Notes: generated by a model from the letters alone, not told the origin. DNA of 64,000 bases from Actinobacteria bacterium OV320 (GCA_001298545.1 LJCX01000029.1:1-64000), one strand, 5' to 3'. Numbered from the stretch's first letter, positions 47,479 through 56,331 are shown. Numbers and translations: made by a program.

Positions 47479-48603
47479 GTGACTGAGATCGAGATCGGGC
47501 GCGGCAAGCGCGGCCGCCGGGCGTACGCCTTCGACGACATCGCCGTCGTCCCCAGCCGCCGTACCCGGGACCCGAAGGAGGTCTCGATCGCCTGGCAGAT
47601 CGACGCCTACCGGTTCGAGCTGCCCTTCCTGGCCGCCCCCATGGACTCGGTCGTCTCCCCGGCCACCGCCATCCGCATCGGCGAGCTGGGCGGCCTCGGC
47701 GTCCTCAACCTCGAAGGCCTGTGGACCCGGCACGAGGACCCGCAGCCGCTGCTCGACGAGATCGTCGAGCTGGACGCGGAGACCGCGACCCGCCGCCTCC
47801 AGGAGATCTACGCGGCCCCCATCAAGGAGGAGCTGATCGGGCAGCGCATCAAGGAGGTGCGCGACTCGGGCGTGGTCACCGCGGCCGCGCTCTCCCCGCA
47901 GCGTACGGCCCAGTTCTCCAAGGCCGTCGTGGACGCGGGCGTGGACATCTTCGTCATCCGCGGCACGACCGTGTCGGCGGAGCACGTCTCCGGTTCGCAC
48001 GAGCCGCTGAACCTGAAGCAGTTCATCTACGAGCTCGACGTGCCGGTGATCGTCGGCGGCTGCGCCACCTACACGGCGGCCCTGCACCTGATGCGCACGG
48101 GCGCGGCGGGCGTCCTGGTCGGCTTCGGCGGCGGCGCGGCGCACACCACGCGCAACGTGCTGGGCATCCAGGTCCCGATGGCGACGGCGGTCGCGGACGT
48201 GGCGGCGGCCCGCCGCGACTACATGGACGAGTCCGGCGGCCGGTACGTGCACGTGATCGCGGACGGCGGCGTCGGCTGGTCCGGCGACCTGGCCAAGGCG
48301 ATCGCCTGCGGCGCCGACTCGGTGATGATGGGCTCGCCGCTCGCGCGCGCGACCGACGCGCCGGGCCGCGGCCACCACTGGGGCATGGAGGCGGTCAACG
48401 AGGAGCTGCCGCGCGGGCAGAAGGTCGACCTCGGCACGGTCGGCACCATCGAGGAGGTCCTCACGGGCCCCTCGCACACGCCCGACGGCTCGATGAACCT
48501 CTTCGGCGCCCTGCGCCGTGCCATGGCCACCACCGGCTACAGCGAGCTCAAGGAGTTCCAGCGCGTCGAGGTGACGGTCGCGGACTCGGTGCACCGGCGA
48601 TAG
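47479..48603 (+). CDS. guaB3: GuaB3 family IMP dehydrogenase-related protein
   Basis: The 374-residue protein is an IMPDH-like TIM barrel without CBS domains (MTEIEIGRGKRGRRAYAFDDIAVVPSRRTRD). The loop that carries the catalytic Cys in IMPDH and GMP reductase reads VGFGGGAAHTTRNVLG, with no Cys. FADGGVGWSGDLAKAIACGADSVMMGSPL (here beginning IADGG) shows the phosphate-binding site is kept. GMP reductase activity has been reported for a cyanobacterial GuaB3, but the loop here argues for another or a regulatory role. The GTG start follows GGGAAAGG. It is the constant partner of guaB in actinobacteria. Confidence 0.93.
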   Translation: MTEIEIGRGKRGRRAYAFDDIAVVPSRRTRDPKEVSIAWQIDAYRFELPFLAAPMDSVVSPATAIRIGELGGLGVLNLEGLWTRHEDPQPLLDEIVELDAETATRRLQEIYAAPIKEELIGQRIKEVRDSGVVTAAALSPQRTAQFSKAVVDAGVDIFVIRGTTVSAEHVSGSHEPLNLKQFIYELDVPVIVGGCATYTAALHLMRTGAAGVLVGFGGGAAHTTRNVLGIQVPMATAVADVAAARRDYMDESGGRYVHVIADGGVGWSGDLAKAIACGADSVMMGSPLARATDAPGRGHHWGMEAVNEELPRGQKVDLGTVGTIEEVLTGPSHTPDGSMNLFGALRRAMATTGYSELKEFQRVEVTVADSVHRR

Positions 48604-48626
48604 GCGCTTTTCCGTAGGACGTCGGC

Positions 48627-48669
48627 AGGGGCCGGTCAACTCACTCGGGTGAGGGGGCCGGCCCCTTTC
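48627..48669 (+). terminator. Terminator after guaB3
   Basis: AGGGGCCGG (48627-48635) pairs with CCGGCCCCT (48658-48666), followed by TT. An inner TCACTCGGGTGA can extend the fold. Confidence 0.7.
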
Positions 48670-49260
48670 GCATGCCCGGACGGGCCGGGGCGTGTGGCGT
48701 GCAGTGGGGGCGCCCGGTTGCGTTCGGCGTGGAACCGGGCTGGTCAGGGGGGTCGCGGGCGATAGCTTCCGGGTCGGCGCCCCAGATGTGTGGGGTGCCC
48801 CCTTCCAAGGACATGGTTCCGGACCCCGGCGCTCGGGGCCCGGCCCGAGTTCCTGAACGTGTCGTCCACCGGGTCATGGGCGGCGTCGTGGAAGGGGGCG
48901 CCCATGGGACGTCACCGCAAGCCCACCCGCTGGGACCGACTCCGTCTTCGGACGGTGCAGTGCCGGAGGAGGTGGATCTTGCGTCTTTTCGGATGGTGAG
49001 CGGCCGCCCCCACACACAGTAGGGGCGGACACTCCGTGATCCATCCTGGAGCCTGCCGCAGTAGCCCCTGCGGTGGGCTCCACCTGTTTTCGGATGGTGA
49101 GCGGCCGCCCCCACACACACTAGGGGCGGACACTCTGTGATCCATCCTGGAGCCTGCCGCAGTAGCCCCTGCGGTGGGCTCCACCTGTTTTGTACGTTAC
49201 CGGCGGGCCGTGGCGCACGCCACCAGCCCCCGGAGCCGGGGCGGCCACGTGCGCCCCGTC
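48670..49260. other. Gene-poor convergent gap between guaB3 and the dehydrogenase gene
   Basis: Open frames exist on both strands (for example 48672-49022 plus) but have no ribosome binding site, biased composition (Pro/Arg/Gly) and no recognisable domain, so I do not call them. The right half is occupied by the 101-bp tandem repeats. The part 48670-48985 shows no other structure I can name; a degraded gene is possible. Confidence 0.4.
48986..49187. repeat. 101-bp tandem repeat, two structured copies
   Basis: Units 48986-49086 and 49087-49187 differ at only two positions (CAGT/CACT and CTCC/CTCT). Each unit has two folds. Fold 1: GGATGG...CCATCC enclosing CCGCCCC-(11)-GGGGCGG. Fold 2: GGAGCC-TG-CCGCAG-TAGCCC-CTGCGG-TG-GGCTCC, a fully paired double stem. 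The near identity of copies implies recent duplication or conversion, while the paired arms imply selection on structure. It could be a structured RNA, a protein-binding site, or a mobile REP-like element. Confidence 0.85.
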
Positions 49261-50469
49261 TCACAACCGGTGCGCCGCCCCCGTAGGGGTGGCTCCCCGC
49301 GTGTCCAGCAGCAGCTGCGCCTTCACCGACAGGCCCTGGAGGTCGTACGTCCGGTGCTGCTGGAGGAGGATCGTCAGGTCGGCGTCCGCGGCGGCCTCGT
49401 AGAGGGAGTCGGCGCGGGGCACCGGGCGGTCCAGGACGTTCCAGGACGGGACGTGCGGGTCGTTGTAGCTGACGGCGGCGCCGAGCTCCATCAGGCGGAT
49501 CGCGATCTCGCGCGCGGGGGTGTTCTGCTGGTCGGCGAGGTCGGGCTTGTAGGTGACGCCGAGCAGCAGCACGCGTGCGCCCCGGGCCGACTTGCCGTGC
49601 TCGTTGAGGAGGGCGGCGGCGCGCTGGACGACGTACCGGGGCATGCGGCTGTTGACCTGCTGGGCCAGTTCGACCATGCGCAGCGGGCTGCCGGGGTGGC
49701 CGGTGCGGTCCAGCGGGACGGAGTGGCCGCCGACGCCGGGGCCGGGGCGGAAGGTCTCGAAGCCGAAGGGCTTGGTCTCCGCGCAGCGGACGACGTCCCA
49801 CAGGTCGACGCCCAGGTCGTGGCAGAGGACGGCCATCTCGTTGACGAGGGCGATGTTGACGTGCCGGAAGTTGGTCTCCAGGAGCTGCACGGTCTCGGCC
49901 TCTCGCAGGCCACGCGCGCGTACCACCTTGTCGGTGAGACGGCTGTAGAAGGCGGCGGCGGACTCGGTGCAGGCGGGGGTGAGGCCGCCGATGACCTTCG
50001 GGGTGTTGGCCGGGTTGAAGGCGCGGCTGCCCGGGTCGACCCGGCTGGGGGAGTAGGCGAGGTGGAAGTCGCGTCCCGCGCGCAGGCCGGAGGTCTCCTC
50101 CAGCAGCGGTCGCAGGAATTCCTCCGTGGCCCCGGGGTACACGGGTGACTCGAGGATCACGGTGGTGTGCGGGCGCAGGTGTCCGGCGAGGGTGCGGGCG
50201 GCCGTCTCCAGCTGGCTCAGGTCGAGTCCGCCGTCCGCGTCGCGCGGGGTGGGGGCGCAGATGACGGCGGTGCGTACCCGGCCCAGCTCTGCCGGGTTGG
50301 TGGCGGGCCGGAAGCCTCCCGAGAGCATCCGGCGCAGTTCGGCGGGGCTGAGGGAGCCGGCCTCGGGGCCGGTGCGGTAGCCGATGGTGGGGATTCCGGC
50401 GGCCACGGCGGCCTGGGCCAGGGGCAGGCCGAACGGGCCGAGTCCGATGACGGCGAGATCTGCGGGCAT
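49261..50469 (-). CDS. Nucleotide-sugar dehydrogenase-like protein lacking the catalytic Cys
   Basis: The 402-residue protein has the three-domain layout of UDP-glucose/UDP-ManNAc dehydrogenases: NAD-binding N-domain (VIGLGPFGLPLA), ESPVYPGATEEF, the dimerisation helix (LLETNFRHVNIALVNEMAVLCHDLGVD) and a C-terminal UDP-binding domain (LLLGVTYKPDLADQQNTPA). The catalytic motif GPGVGGHCIPVD reads GPGVGGHSVPLD, so the nucleophilic Cys is Ser250 (codon 49720-49722). The first glycine loop has P-F where Y-V is usual. It may oxidise only to the aldehyde, use another chemistry, or be non-catalytic. It is solitary and divergent from glpD. Confidence 0.88.
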   Translation of the reverse strand: MPADLAVIGLGPFGLPLAQAAVAAGIPTIGYRTGPEAGSLSPAELRRMLSGGFRPATNPAELGRVRTAVICAPTPRDADGGLDLSQLETAARTLAGHLRPHTTVILESPVYPGATEEFLRPLLEETSGLRAGRDFHLAYSPSRVDPGSRAFNPANTPKVIGGLTPACTESAAAFYSRLTDKVVRARGLREAETVQLLETNFRHVNIALVNEMAVLCHDLGVDLWDVVRCAETKPFGFETFRPGPGVGGHSVPLDRTGHPGSPLRMVELAQQVNSRMPRYVVQRAAALLNEHGKSARGARVLLLGVTYKPDLADQQNTPAREIAIRLMELGAAVSYNDPHVPSWNVLDRPVPRADSLYEAAADADLTILLQQHRTYDLQGLSVKAQLLLDTRGATPTGAAHRL

Positions 50470-50847
50470 GGCGTATGCCGTCCTTCCCAGTAACCGAGGT
50501 GGGACAGGTGCGCAAGCCCGGTGGACAGAGTGGGCGAGCGCAATGTCAGACTAGGAGTAAATATGACCGTTATGCGGGATTGATCGACTGTGTTGGCCGG
50601 TTGTGTCGACCGGCCTGCTCGGGCGGTGTGGCGACCGGCGGTGACCAGCCGTGTCGTCCGCCGCGTCGCCGCCGCGTTCTCCGCCGTGTTCTCCGGAAGG
50701 CCGGTTCGGGTTCCGCGAGAGTTGTCCACAGGCTGGGGGCGAGTGGTGGCTGAAGCCGGGCATCAAGGTCAGAATTTGGGCATGAGGGATACGAACCGGA
50801 TCTCGCCCTGAGGGTGCGGCCGGCGCGACCTACAGCGGGAGGCAGTG
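50470..50847. promoter_or_regulatory. Divergent gap dehydrogenase/glpD with a DnaA-box match
   Basis: The gap contains a short AT-rich stretch (50550-50575), TTGTCCACA at 50722-50730, which is identical to the streptomycete DnaA-box consensus, and GATACG at 50791-50796 that could be part of a glpD promoter. No second DnaA box was found nearby. No gene was found here. Confidence 0.4.
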
Positions 50848-52554
50848 GTGAGGACAGCGACACTGGGGCCGGCACAGCGAGCCGAGTCACTGGCAGCCAT
50901 GGCCGAGCGGGAGCTGGACGTGCTGGTGGTGGGGGCCGGTGTGGTCGGCGCGGGCACCGCCCTGGACGCCGTGACGCGCGGCCTGTCCACGGGGCTGGTC
51001 GAGGCGCGCGACTGGGCGTCGGGCACGTCGAGCCGGTCGAGCAAGCTGATCCACGGTGGCCTGCGCTATCTGGAGATGCTCGACTTCGCGCTCGTACGGG
51101 AGGCGCTGAAGGAGCGAGGGTTGCTGCTGGAGCGGATCGCTCCGCACCTCGTGAAGCCCGTGCCCTTCCTGTACCCGCTCCAGCACAAGGGCTGGGAACG
51201 GCTGTACGCCGGTTCGGGCGTCGCGCTCTACGACGCGATGTCCATGGCCCGCGGGCACGGCAGGGGCCTGCCGACGCACCGCCACCTGACCCGCGGTCAT
51301 GCCCTGCGGGTCGCCCCCGCCTTGAAGAAGGACGCGCTGGTCGGCGCGTTGCAGTACTACGACGCCCAGATGGACGACGCCCGCTTCGTCGCCACCCTCG
51401 TGCGCACGGCCGTGGCCTACGGGGCCAAGGCGGCCAACCGCGCGCGGGTGACGGGCTTCCTCCGCGAGGGCGAGCGCGTCGTCGGCGCGCGGGTGCAGGA
51501 CGTCGAGGGCGGCGGGGAGTACGAGATCCGCGCCCGGCAGGTCGTCAACGCCACAGGTGTGTGGACCGACGACACCCAGGCGATGGTGGGGGAGCGCGGG
51601 CAGTTCCACGTCCGCGCGTCCAAGGGCATCCATCTCGTCGTGCCGAGGGACCGGATCAGTTCGTCCACCGGTCTGATCCTGCGCACCGAGAAGTCCGTGC
51701 TGTTCGTCATCCCGTGGGGCCGGCACTGGATCATCGGCACCACCGACACCGACTGGGACCTCGACAAGGCCCACCCGGCCGCCTCCAGCGCGGACATCGA
51801 CTACCTGCTGGAGCATGTGAACTCGGTCCTGCGGGTGCCGTTGACCCGCGACGACGTCGAGGGCGTGTACGCCGGGCTGCGGCCGCTGCTGGCCGGCGAG
51901 TCCGACGCCACCAGCAAGCTGTCGCGGGAGCACACCGTCGCGCATCCGGTGCCGGGGCTGGTGGTCGTGGCGGGCGGCAAGTACACGACGTACCGGGTGA
52001 TGGCGAAGGACGCCGTCGACGAGGCGGTGCGCGGGCTCGACCAGCGGGTCGCCGACTGCGTCACGGAGGACGTGCCGCTGATGGGCGCGGAGGGCTACCG
52101 GGCGCTGTGGAACGCGCGGGCGCGGATCGCCGCCCGGACCGGGCTGCACGTGGTGCGGGTGGAGCATCTGCTGAACCGTTTCGGTGCGATGGCGGAGGAG
52201 GTGCTTGACCTCATCGCCGCCGACCCGACGCTGGGCGAGCCGCTCCAGTTCGCCGACGACTACCTGCGCGCCGAGATCGTCTACGCCGCCTCGCACGAGG
52301 GAGCGCGGCACCTGGACGACGTCCTGACGCGCCGCACCCGCATCTCCATCGAGACCTTCGACCGCGGCACGCGCAGCGCCCGAGAGGCCGCCGAGCTGAT
52401 GGCGCCGGTCCTCGGCTGGGACAAGGACCACATCGAGCGCGAGGTCCAGCACTACGAGAAGCGGGTGGAGGCCGAGCGCGAGTCCCAGCGCCAGCCCGAC
52501 GACCTGACGGCGGATGCGGCACGCCTGGGAGCACCGGACATCGTGCAGCTCTGA
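50848..52554 (+). CDS. glpD: Aerobic glycerol-3-phosphate dehydrogenase
   Basis: GlpD oxidises glycerol-3-phosphate to dihydroxyacetone phosphate and passes electrons to quinones. The 568-residue protein has the FAD-binding VLVVGAGVVGAGTALDAVTRGL and the SGTSSRSSKLIHGGLRYLE signature, VVNATGVW, and a C-terminal cap domain (from about 400). GKYTTYRVMAKDAVD is the second FAD contact. Of two adjacent GTG codons (50845, 50848) the second is better placed, five bases after GGGAGG. glpF and glpK are not next to it, as is common for the aerobic enzyme in Streptomyces. Confidence 0.97.
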   Translation: MRTATLGPAQRAESLAAMAERELDVLVVGAGVVGAGTALDAVTRGLSTGLVEARDWASGTSSRSSKLIHGGLRYLEMLDFALVREALKERGLLLERIAPHLVKPVPFLYPLQHKGWERLYAGSGVALYDAMSMARGHGRGLPTHRHLTRGHALRVAPALKKDALVGALQYYDAQMDDARFVATLVRTAVAYGAKAANRARVTGFLREGERVVGARVQDVEGGGEYEIRARQVVNATGVWTDDTQAMVGERGQFHVRASKGIHLVVPRDRISSSTGLILRTEKSVLFVIPWGRHWIIGTTDTDWDLDKAHPAASSADIDYLLEHVNSVLRVPLTRDDVEGVYAGLRPLLAGESDATSKLSREHTVAHPVPGLVVVAGGKYTTYRVMAKDAVDEAVRGLDQRVADCVTEDVPLMGAEGYRALWNARARIAARTGLHVVRVEHLLNRFGAMAEEVLDLIAADPTLGEPLQFADDYLRAEIVYAASHEGARHLDDVLTRRTRISIETFDRGTRSAREAAELMAPVLGWDKDHIEREVQHYEKRVEAERESQRQPDDLTADAARLGAPDIVQL

Positions 52555-52574
52555 CGTTCCGTTCCCCTGCCTGC

Positions 52575-52700
52575 TCGGGCCCTGCCCGGTCCCGTTCGGG
52601 CCCTGCCCGGTCCCGTTCGGGTCCTGCCTGGTCCCGTTCGGGTCCTGCCTGGTCCCGTCCGGGTCCTGTCCGGTCCTGTTCGGGTCCTGCCCGGCCGCGT
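52575..52700 (+). repeat. 21-bp tandem repeat, six copies
   Basis: Units of the form TCGGGYCCTGCCYGGTCCCGT begin at 52575, 52596, 52617, 52638, 52659 and 52680 and then decay into GGGCCGGGTCCGG. The 21-base period keeps reading frames open, giving a PFGSCLV-like repeat in one frame, but there is no start signal for it. The array begins 20 bases after the glpD stop, in the gap to the convergent serine hydrolase gene. Confidence 0.95.
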
Positions 52701-52796
52701 CGGGTCGGGCCGGGTCCGGCCGGGTTCGGCTTTCTCGTGGTTGTTTCACTCGAACGGGTGTCGCGATCCGGGATCTCCGTTCGGAACCGGCTCGTT

Positions 52797-53840
52797 CTAC
52801 GTATTGCGAGGGCAGAACTCGGCGGCGAGCAGGGCCGGTTCGAGGGCGGGGTCTGCGATCGCCGTCGTGTTCACCCGAAACGTGAGGACACGCCGACCGT
52901 CGACGGTGGCCGCGGTGCGCACGTAGCTGCCGGAGATCCGGCCGTTGTGCCCCCACACCGTGACGCCGCACGGGAGCTTCGCGGGGAACAGGCCCATGCC
53001 GTACGAGCCGTGTGCGGTACGGGTGTCGAGCATCTCGCGCAGCCGGCGCGGGGGCAGCAGTTCGCCGCCGAGCAGCGCCGCGTAGAAGCGGTCCAGGTCG
53101 GTGAGTGTGGTCACCAGTTCGCCCGCGGCCCCGGCCACCCGCGGGTCGAGTCCGGTGACATCGGTCCCGTCCGGGTCGTAGGCGCGGCCGTGCGGGGAGG
53201 GCAGAGAGGTGCGGGAGCCGGGGAAGGAGGTGCCCGTCAGACGCAGGGGAGCGATGATCCGCCGCTCCGCCTCCGTGGCGTACGAGCGGCCGGTGACCTG
53301 CTCGACCACCAGGCCGAGCAGGACGTAGTTGGTGTTGGAGTAGGCGAAGCGGCCGCGGTCGGCCGGAGGGTGGGTGACGGCGATACGGACGGCTTGCAGC
53401 GGGAGCACGGGGACGGTGCCCTCGGTGTCCCGGGTGAAGTCGTACAGGCCACTGGTGTGGGTGAGCAGGGAACGCAGGGTCAGCGCGCGCCCGTCGTTGC
53501 CCGCCCCGCGCACCAGGCCCGGCAGGTGCGACTCCACCGTGTCGGACAGTGAGAGCCGGTGCTCGGCGGCCAGTTGGAGCACGACGGTCGCGAGGAAGGT
53601 CTTGGTGATACTGCCGGCCCTGAAGTGGTCGGACCGGGAGATGCCCGGGCCCGCCTCCGCGTAGCGGGTGCCGCTCTCCTCACGGGCCAGCAGGGCGGCG
53701 GCGGGCGCCTTGCCCCGGGTGAGGAGCAGCGGGAGGAGGGAGTCCGTGGCGGGCACGGGGGCCGCCTGTGAGCCTGTTGTGAACAGGCCGAGGAGCGCGA
53801 GGGACACGGGTACGGCCACCATGCTGCGAAGCGGTCGCAT
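52797..53840 (-). CDS. Secreted serine hydrolase of the beta-lactamase/D-Ala-D-Ala carboxypeptidase superfamily
   Basis: The 347-residue protein has a signal peptide (cleavage about SQA-AP at 26). The active-site motifs are SITK (Ser77, Lys80), YSN (Tyr167-Asn169) and the third motif HNG in VWGHNGRISG, the pattern of class C beta-lactamase-like esterases and carboxypeptidases. The exact substrate (peptidoglycan stem peptide, ester or lactam) cannot be told. ATG 53840 is preceded by AGGAG at a proper five-base spacing; an adjacent GTG is less suitable. It is divergent from the kinase cluster. Confidence 0.9.
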   Translation of the reverse strand: MRPLRSMVAVPVSLALLGLFTTGSQAAPVPATDSLLPLLLTRGKAPAAALLAREESGTRYAEAGPGISRSDHFRAGSITKTFLATVVLQLAAEHRLSLSDTVESHLPGLVRGAGNDGRALTLRSLLTHTSGLYDFTRDTEGTVPVLPLQAVRIAVTHPPADRGRFAYSNTNYVLLGLVVEQVTGRSYATEAERRIIAPLRLTGTSFPGSRTSLPSPHGRAYDPDGTDVTGLDPRVAGAAGELVTTLTDLDRFYAALLGGELLPPRRLREMLDTRTAHGSYGMGLFPAKLPCGVTVWGHNGRISGSYVRTAATVDGRRVLTFRVNTTAIADPALEPALLAAEFCPRNT

Positions 53841-54093
53841 CACGGCTCCTCCCTTCTTCCCTTCACTCCCGGCAGGCTCATCATCCAGGGCCGGTCGCGC
53901 CTCACTTCATCGGGTCCCCGGCCGACGAAAGGGGCTCGTGGGGGCTCCGTGGCCGGAGCGTGCTGCACCTTCTGGCCGGAATGCACCGCTCCTGAGTGCG
54001 GCCGGGAGGGGATGAGAGGCACCCTGGGCGTCGGGCACTTGTCGGGTGAGGGACAATGGAGGCTCTGTCAGGGCGGGTTGCATGAGGGGACGC

Positions 54094-56331
54094 ATGTCGG
54101 AGGCGGAGCGGGCGGGAGCATCCCGTCAGGACAAGAGCGCACGTCTCCTCGCCGGGCGGTACCGGCTGGGAGATGTACTCGGCCGCGGCGGCATGGGGAC
54201 GGTGTGGCGCGCCGAGGACGAGACCCTCGGACGCACGGTCGCCGTCAAGGAGCTGCGGTTCCCGGGGAACATCGACGAGGACGAGAAGCGCCGGCTGATC
54301 ACGCGGACGCTGCGCGAGGCGAAGGCCATCGCGCGGATCCGCAACAACAGCGCGGTGACGGTCTTCGACGTGGTCGAGGAGGACGACCGGCCGTGGATCG
54401 TGATGGAACTCGTCGAGGGCAAGTCGCTCGCCGAGGTCATCCGTGAGGACGGCGTGCTGGAGCCGAAGCGTGCGGCGGAGGTCGGGCTGGCCATTCTCGA
54501 CGTGCTGCGTTCGGCGCATCGCGAGGGCATCCTGCACCGTGACGTGAAGCCGTCGAACGTGCTGATCGCCGAGGACGGCCGGGTCGTACTGACCGACTTC
54601 GGTATCGCGCAGGTCGAGGGCGACCCGTCGATCACCTCCACCGGCATGCTCGTGGGCGCGCCCTCGTACATCTCCCCGGAGCGGGCCCGCGGTCACAAGC
54701 CGGGCCCGGCGGCCGACCTGTGGTCGCTCGGCGGTCTGCTGTACGCGGCGGTCGAGGGCTCGCCCCCGTACGACAAGGGTTCGGCGATCGCCACGCTCAC
54801 CGCGGTGATGACCGAGCAGTTGGAGGAGCCGAAGAACGCGGGTCCGCTGAAGGACGTCATCTACGGCCTGCTCACCAAGGATCCCGCGCGGCGGCTCGAC
54901 GACGCCGGTGCGCGGGCGATGTTCAACGCGGTGCTGCACGCGCCCGAGCCGCGGCACGCCGAGTCGGCGGACGCGACGAAGGTCGTGCCGTTGCCGGTGC
55001 TGCCGGACGCCGCCGGAGGCAGGGGCAGTTCGGCGGGCGCCGAGGCGGGCGAGAAGCTGCGCGGCGCGTTCCGCTCCGTGCGCAAGGCCGCCGTCGCGGC
55101 GGGCGCCGCGACCTCGGCGGCCGCGGCCCGCGCCAAGTCGACGAACGGCACGAGCGCTTCCGGTTCCGTGGGGGCGCCCGAGACGCGGAAGAGCGGTACG
55201 CAGCAGGACGGTGCGCAGCGAAGTGGTGCGGGCCGGGGTGCCGGGGCCTCCGCTTCCGCCGCCGCTCCGTCCGCCGCCGCGCCCGCGGCCCCGGTCTCCC
55301 GGGCCACGACGGGGTCGGCGCCGACCTCGGCGTCCGGGCCGACCTCCAAGCCGACGTCCAGGCCGGCGTCCGGGCCGGTGTCCGGTGCGGCGCAGGCTTC
55401 GCCGTCCGTACCGGCGGCGCGTTCCGGTTCCGGTTCGGGCACAGGTGCGGGTGCGGGTGCGGGCAGCGGCGTGGGTGCCGGTGCTGGTTCCGGGGGCAGT
55501 GGCGGGGGTGCCGGGCGCAGTTCCGGGTGGCCCGTGATGACGCCGCCGGATCTGCCGCCGCGGTCCGTGCCCAGGGCACCGCTGACCGATGTGGTGCCCA
55601 AGCGGACGCTGGTGATCATCGCCGTCGTGGTGGCGCTCGCGGTGCTCGGTACCGTGCTGGCCCTCACCCTCGGCGGTGGTGACGACACCGCCGGCGGCGC
55701 GAAGGGCGGCGGCGGTTCCCGGGCGGTGGCCGGCGGGAGCGCGAGCGCGAGCACGAGTGCCGACACCAAGGAGGACGAGGACAACGGGACCCGTACGGAC
55801 GGCTCGTCGTCCTCGGAGTCCGCCGCGTCCTCCGGTTCCGCGTCCGGCGACACCTCCGCGGCCGGGGGTGCCGGATCCGGTGTTTCCGCGTCCGGGGACA
55901 GTAAGACGACGACGTACAAGGGTGGTCAGGGGTACTCGATCGGGCTGCCCACGGGGTGGAAGTACCAGTCCTCGGACTCCGCGGGAGACCGGTTCACCGG
56001 GCCCGACGGACAGAAGCTGCTCGTCGCCTGGACGACCACGCCCAAGGGCGATCCCGTCGCCGACTGGAAGAACCAGGAGCGCTACATGACGCGCTCTCAG
56101 TACAAGAAGATCCGAATAGAGGCGGTGGACTACCGCGGCTGGAACACGGCCGACTGGGAGTTCACCTACACGGACGGCGGGACGGCGTACCGCACCATCG
56201 ACCGCGGCTTCGTCGTGAACGACAGCCTCGGGTACGCGCTGATGTACACGGCCAAGTCCGCCGCCTGGGGTACCGACCTGCGGCAGACCACCTGGACGAC
56301 GTTGACGGAGACGTTCACGCCCAAGAAGTAG
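54094..56331 (+). CDS. Receptor-like Ser/Thr protein kinase A
   Basis: The 745-residue protein has an active-looking Hanks-type kinase domain: GRGGMGTV (30-37), Lys52 in VAVKEL, HRDVKPSN with Asp150, DFG at 168-170 and SYISPERARG. A 220-residue linker rich in Ala, Ser, Gly and Pro follows, then one transmembrane helix (about 505-527) and an extracytoplasmic domain of about 130 residues (GYSIGLPTGWKYQSS to LTETFTPKK). There are no PASTA repeats. ATG 54094 follows GAGGGGA; in-frame starts at 54046 (GTG) and 54082 (ATG) are alternatives. It is the first of five kinase genes. Confidence 0.93.
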   Translation: MSEAERAGASRQDKSARLLAGRYRLGDVLGRGGMGTVWRAEDETLGRTVAVKELRFPGNIDEDEKRRLITRTLREAKAIARIRNNSAVTVFDVVEEDDRPWIVMELVEGKSLAEVIREDGVLEPKRAAEVGLAILDVLRSAHREGILHRDVKPSNVLIAEDGRVVLTDFGIAQVEGDPSITSTGMLVGAPSYISPERARGHKPGPAADLWSLGGLLYAAVEGSPPYDKGSAIATLTAVMTEQLEEPKNAGPLKDVIYGLLTKDPARRLDDAGARAMFNAVLHAPEPRHAESADATKVVPLPVLPDAAGGRGSSAGAEAGEKLRGAFRSVRKAAVAAGAATSAAAARAKSTNGTSASGSVGAPETRKSGTQQDGAQRSGAGRGAGASASAAAPSAAAPAAPVSRATTGSAPTSASGPTSKPTSRPASGPVSGAAQASPSVPAARSGSGSGTGAGAGAGSGVGAGAGSGGSGGGAGRSSGWPVMTPPDLPPRSVPRAPLTDVVPKRTLVIIAVVVALAVLGTVLALTLGGGDDTAGGAKGGGGSRAVAGGSASASTSADTKEDEDNGTRTDGSSSSESAASSGSASGDTSAAGGAGSGVSASGDSKTTTYKGGQGYSIGLPTGWKYQSSDSAGDRFTGPDGQKLLVAWTTTPKGDPVADWKNQERYMTRSQYKKIRIEAVDYRGWNTADWEFTYTDGGTAYRTIDRGFVVNDSLGYALMYTAKSAAWGTDLRQTTWTTLTETFTPKK

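Noticed and set aside
48672..49022. Plus-strand frame of 116 codons in the guaB3 gap
   Set aside because: No ribosome binding site, no recognisable domain, and its end runs into the 101-bp structured repeat.
48912..49184. Minus-strand frame of 90 codons through the 101-bp repeats
   Set aside because: Its sequence is simply the translated repeat; the structure of the DNA explains it better than coding.
52514..52885. 123-codon frame with seven-residue repeats after glpD
   Set aside because: It is produced by the 21-bp tandem array, overlaps the end of glpD and the convergent serine hydrolase, and has no ribosome binding site.
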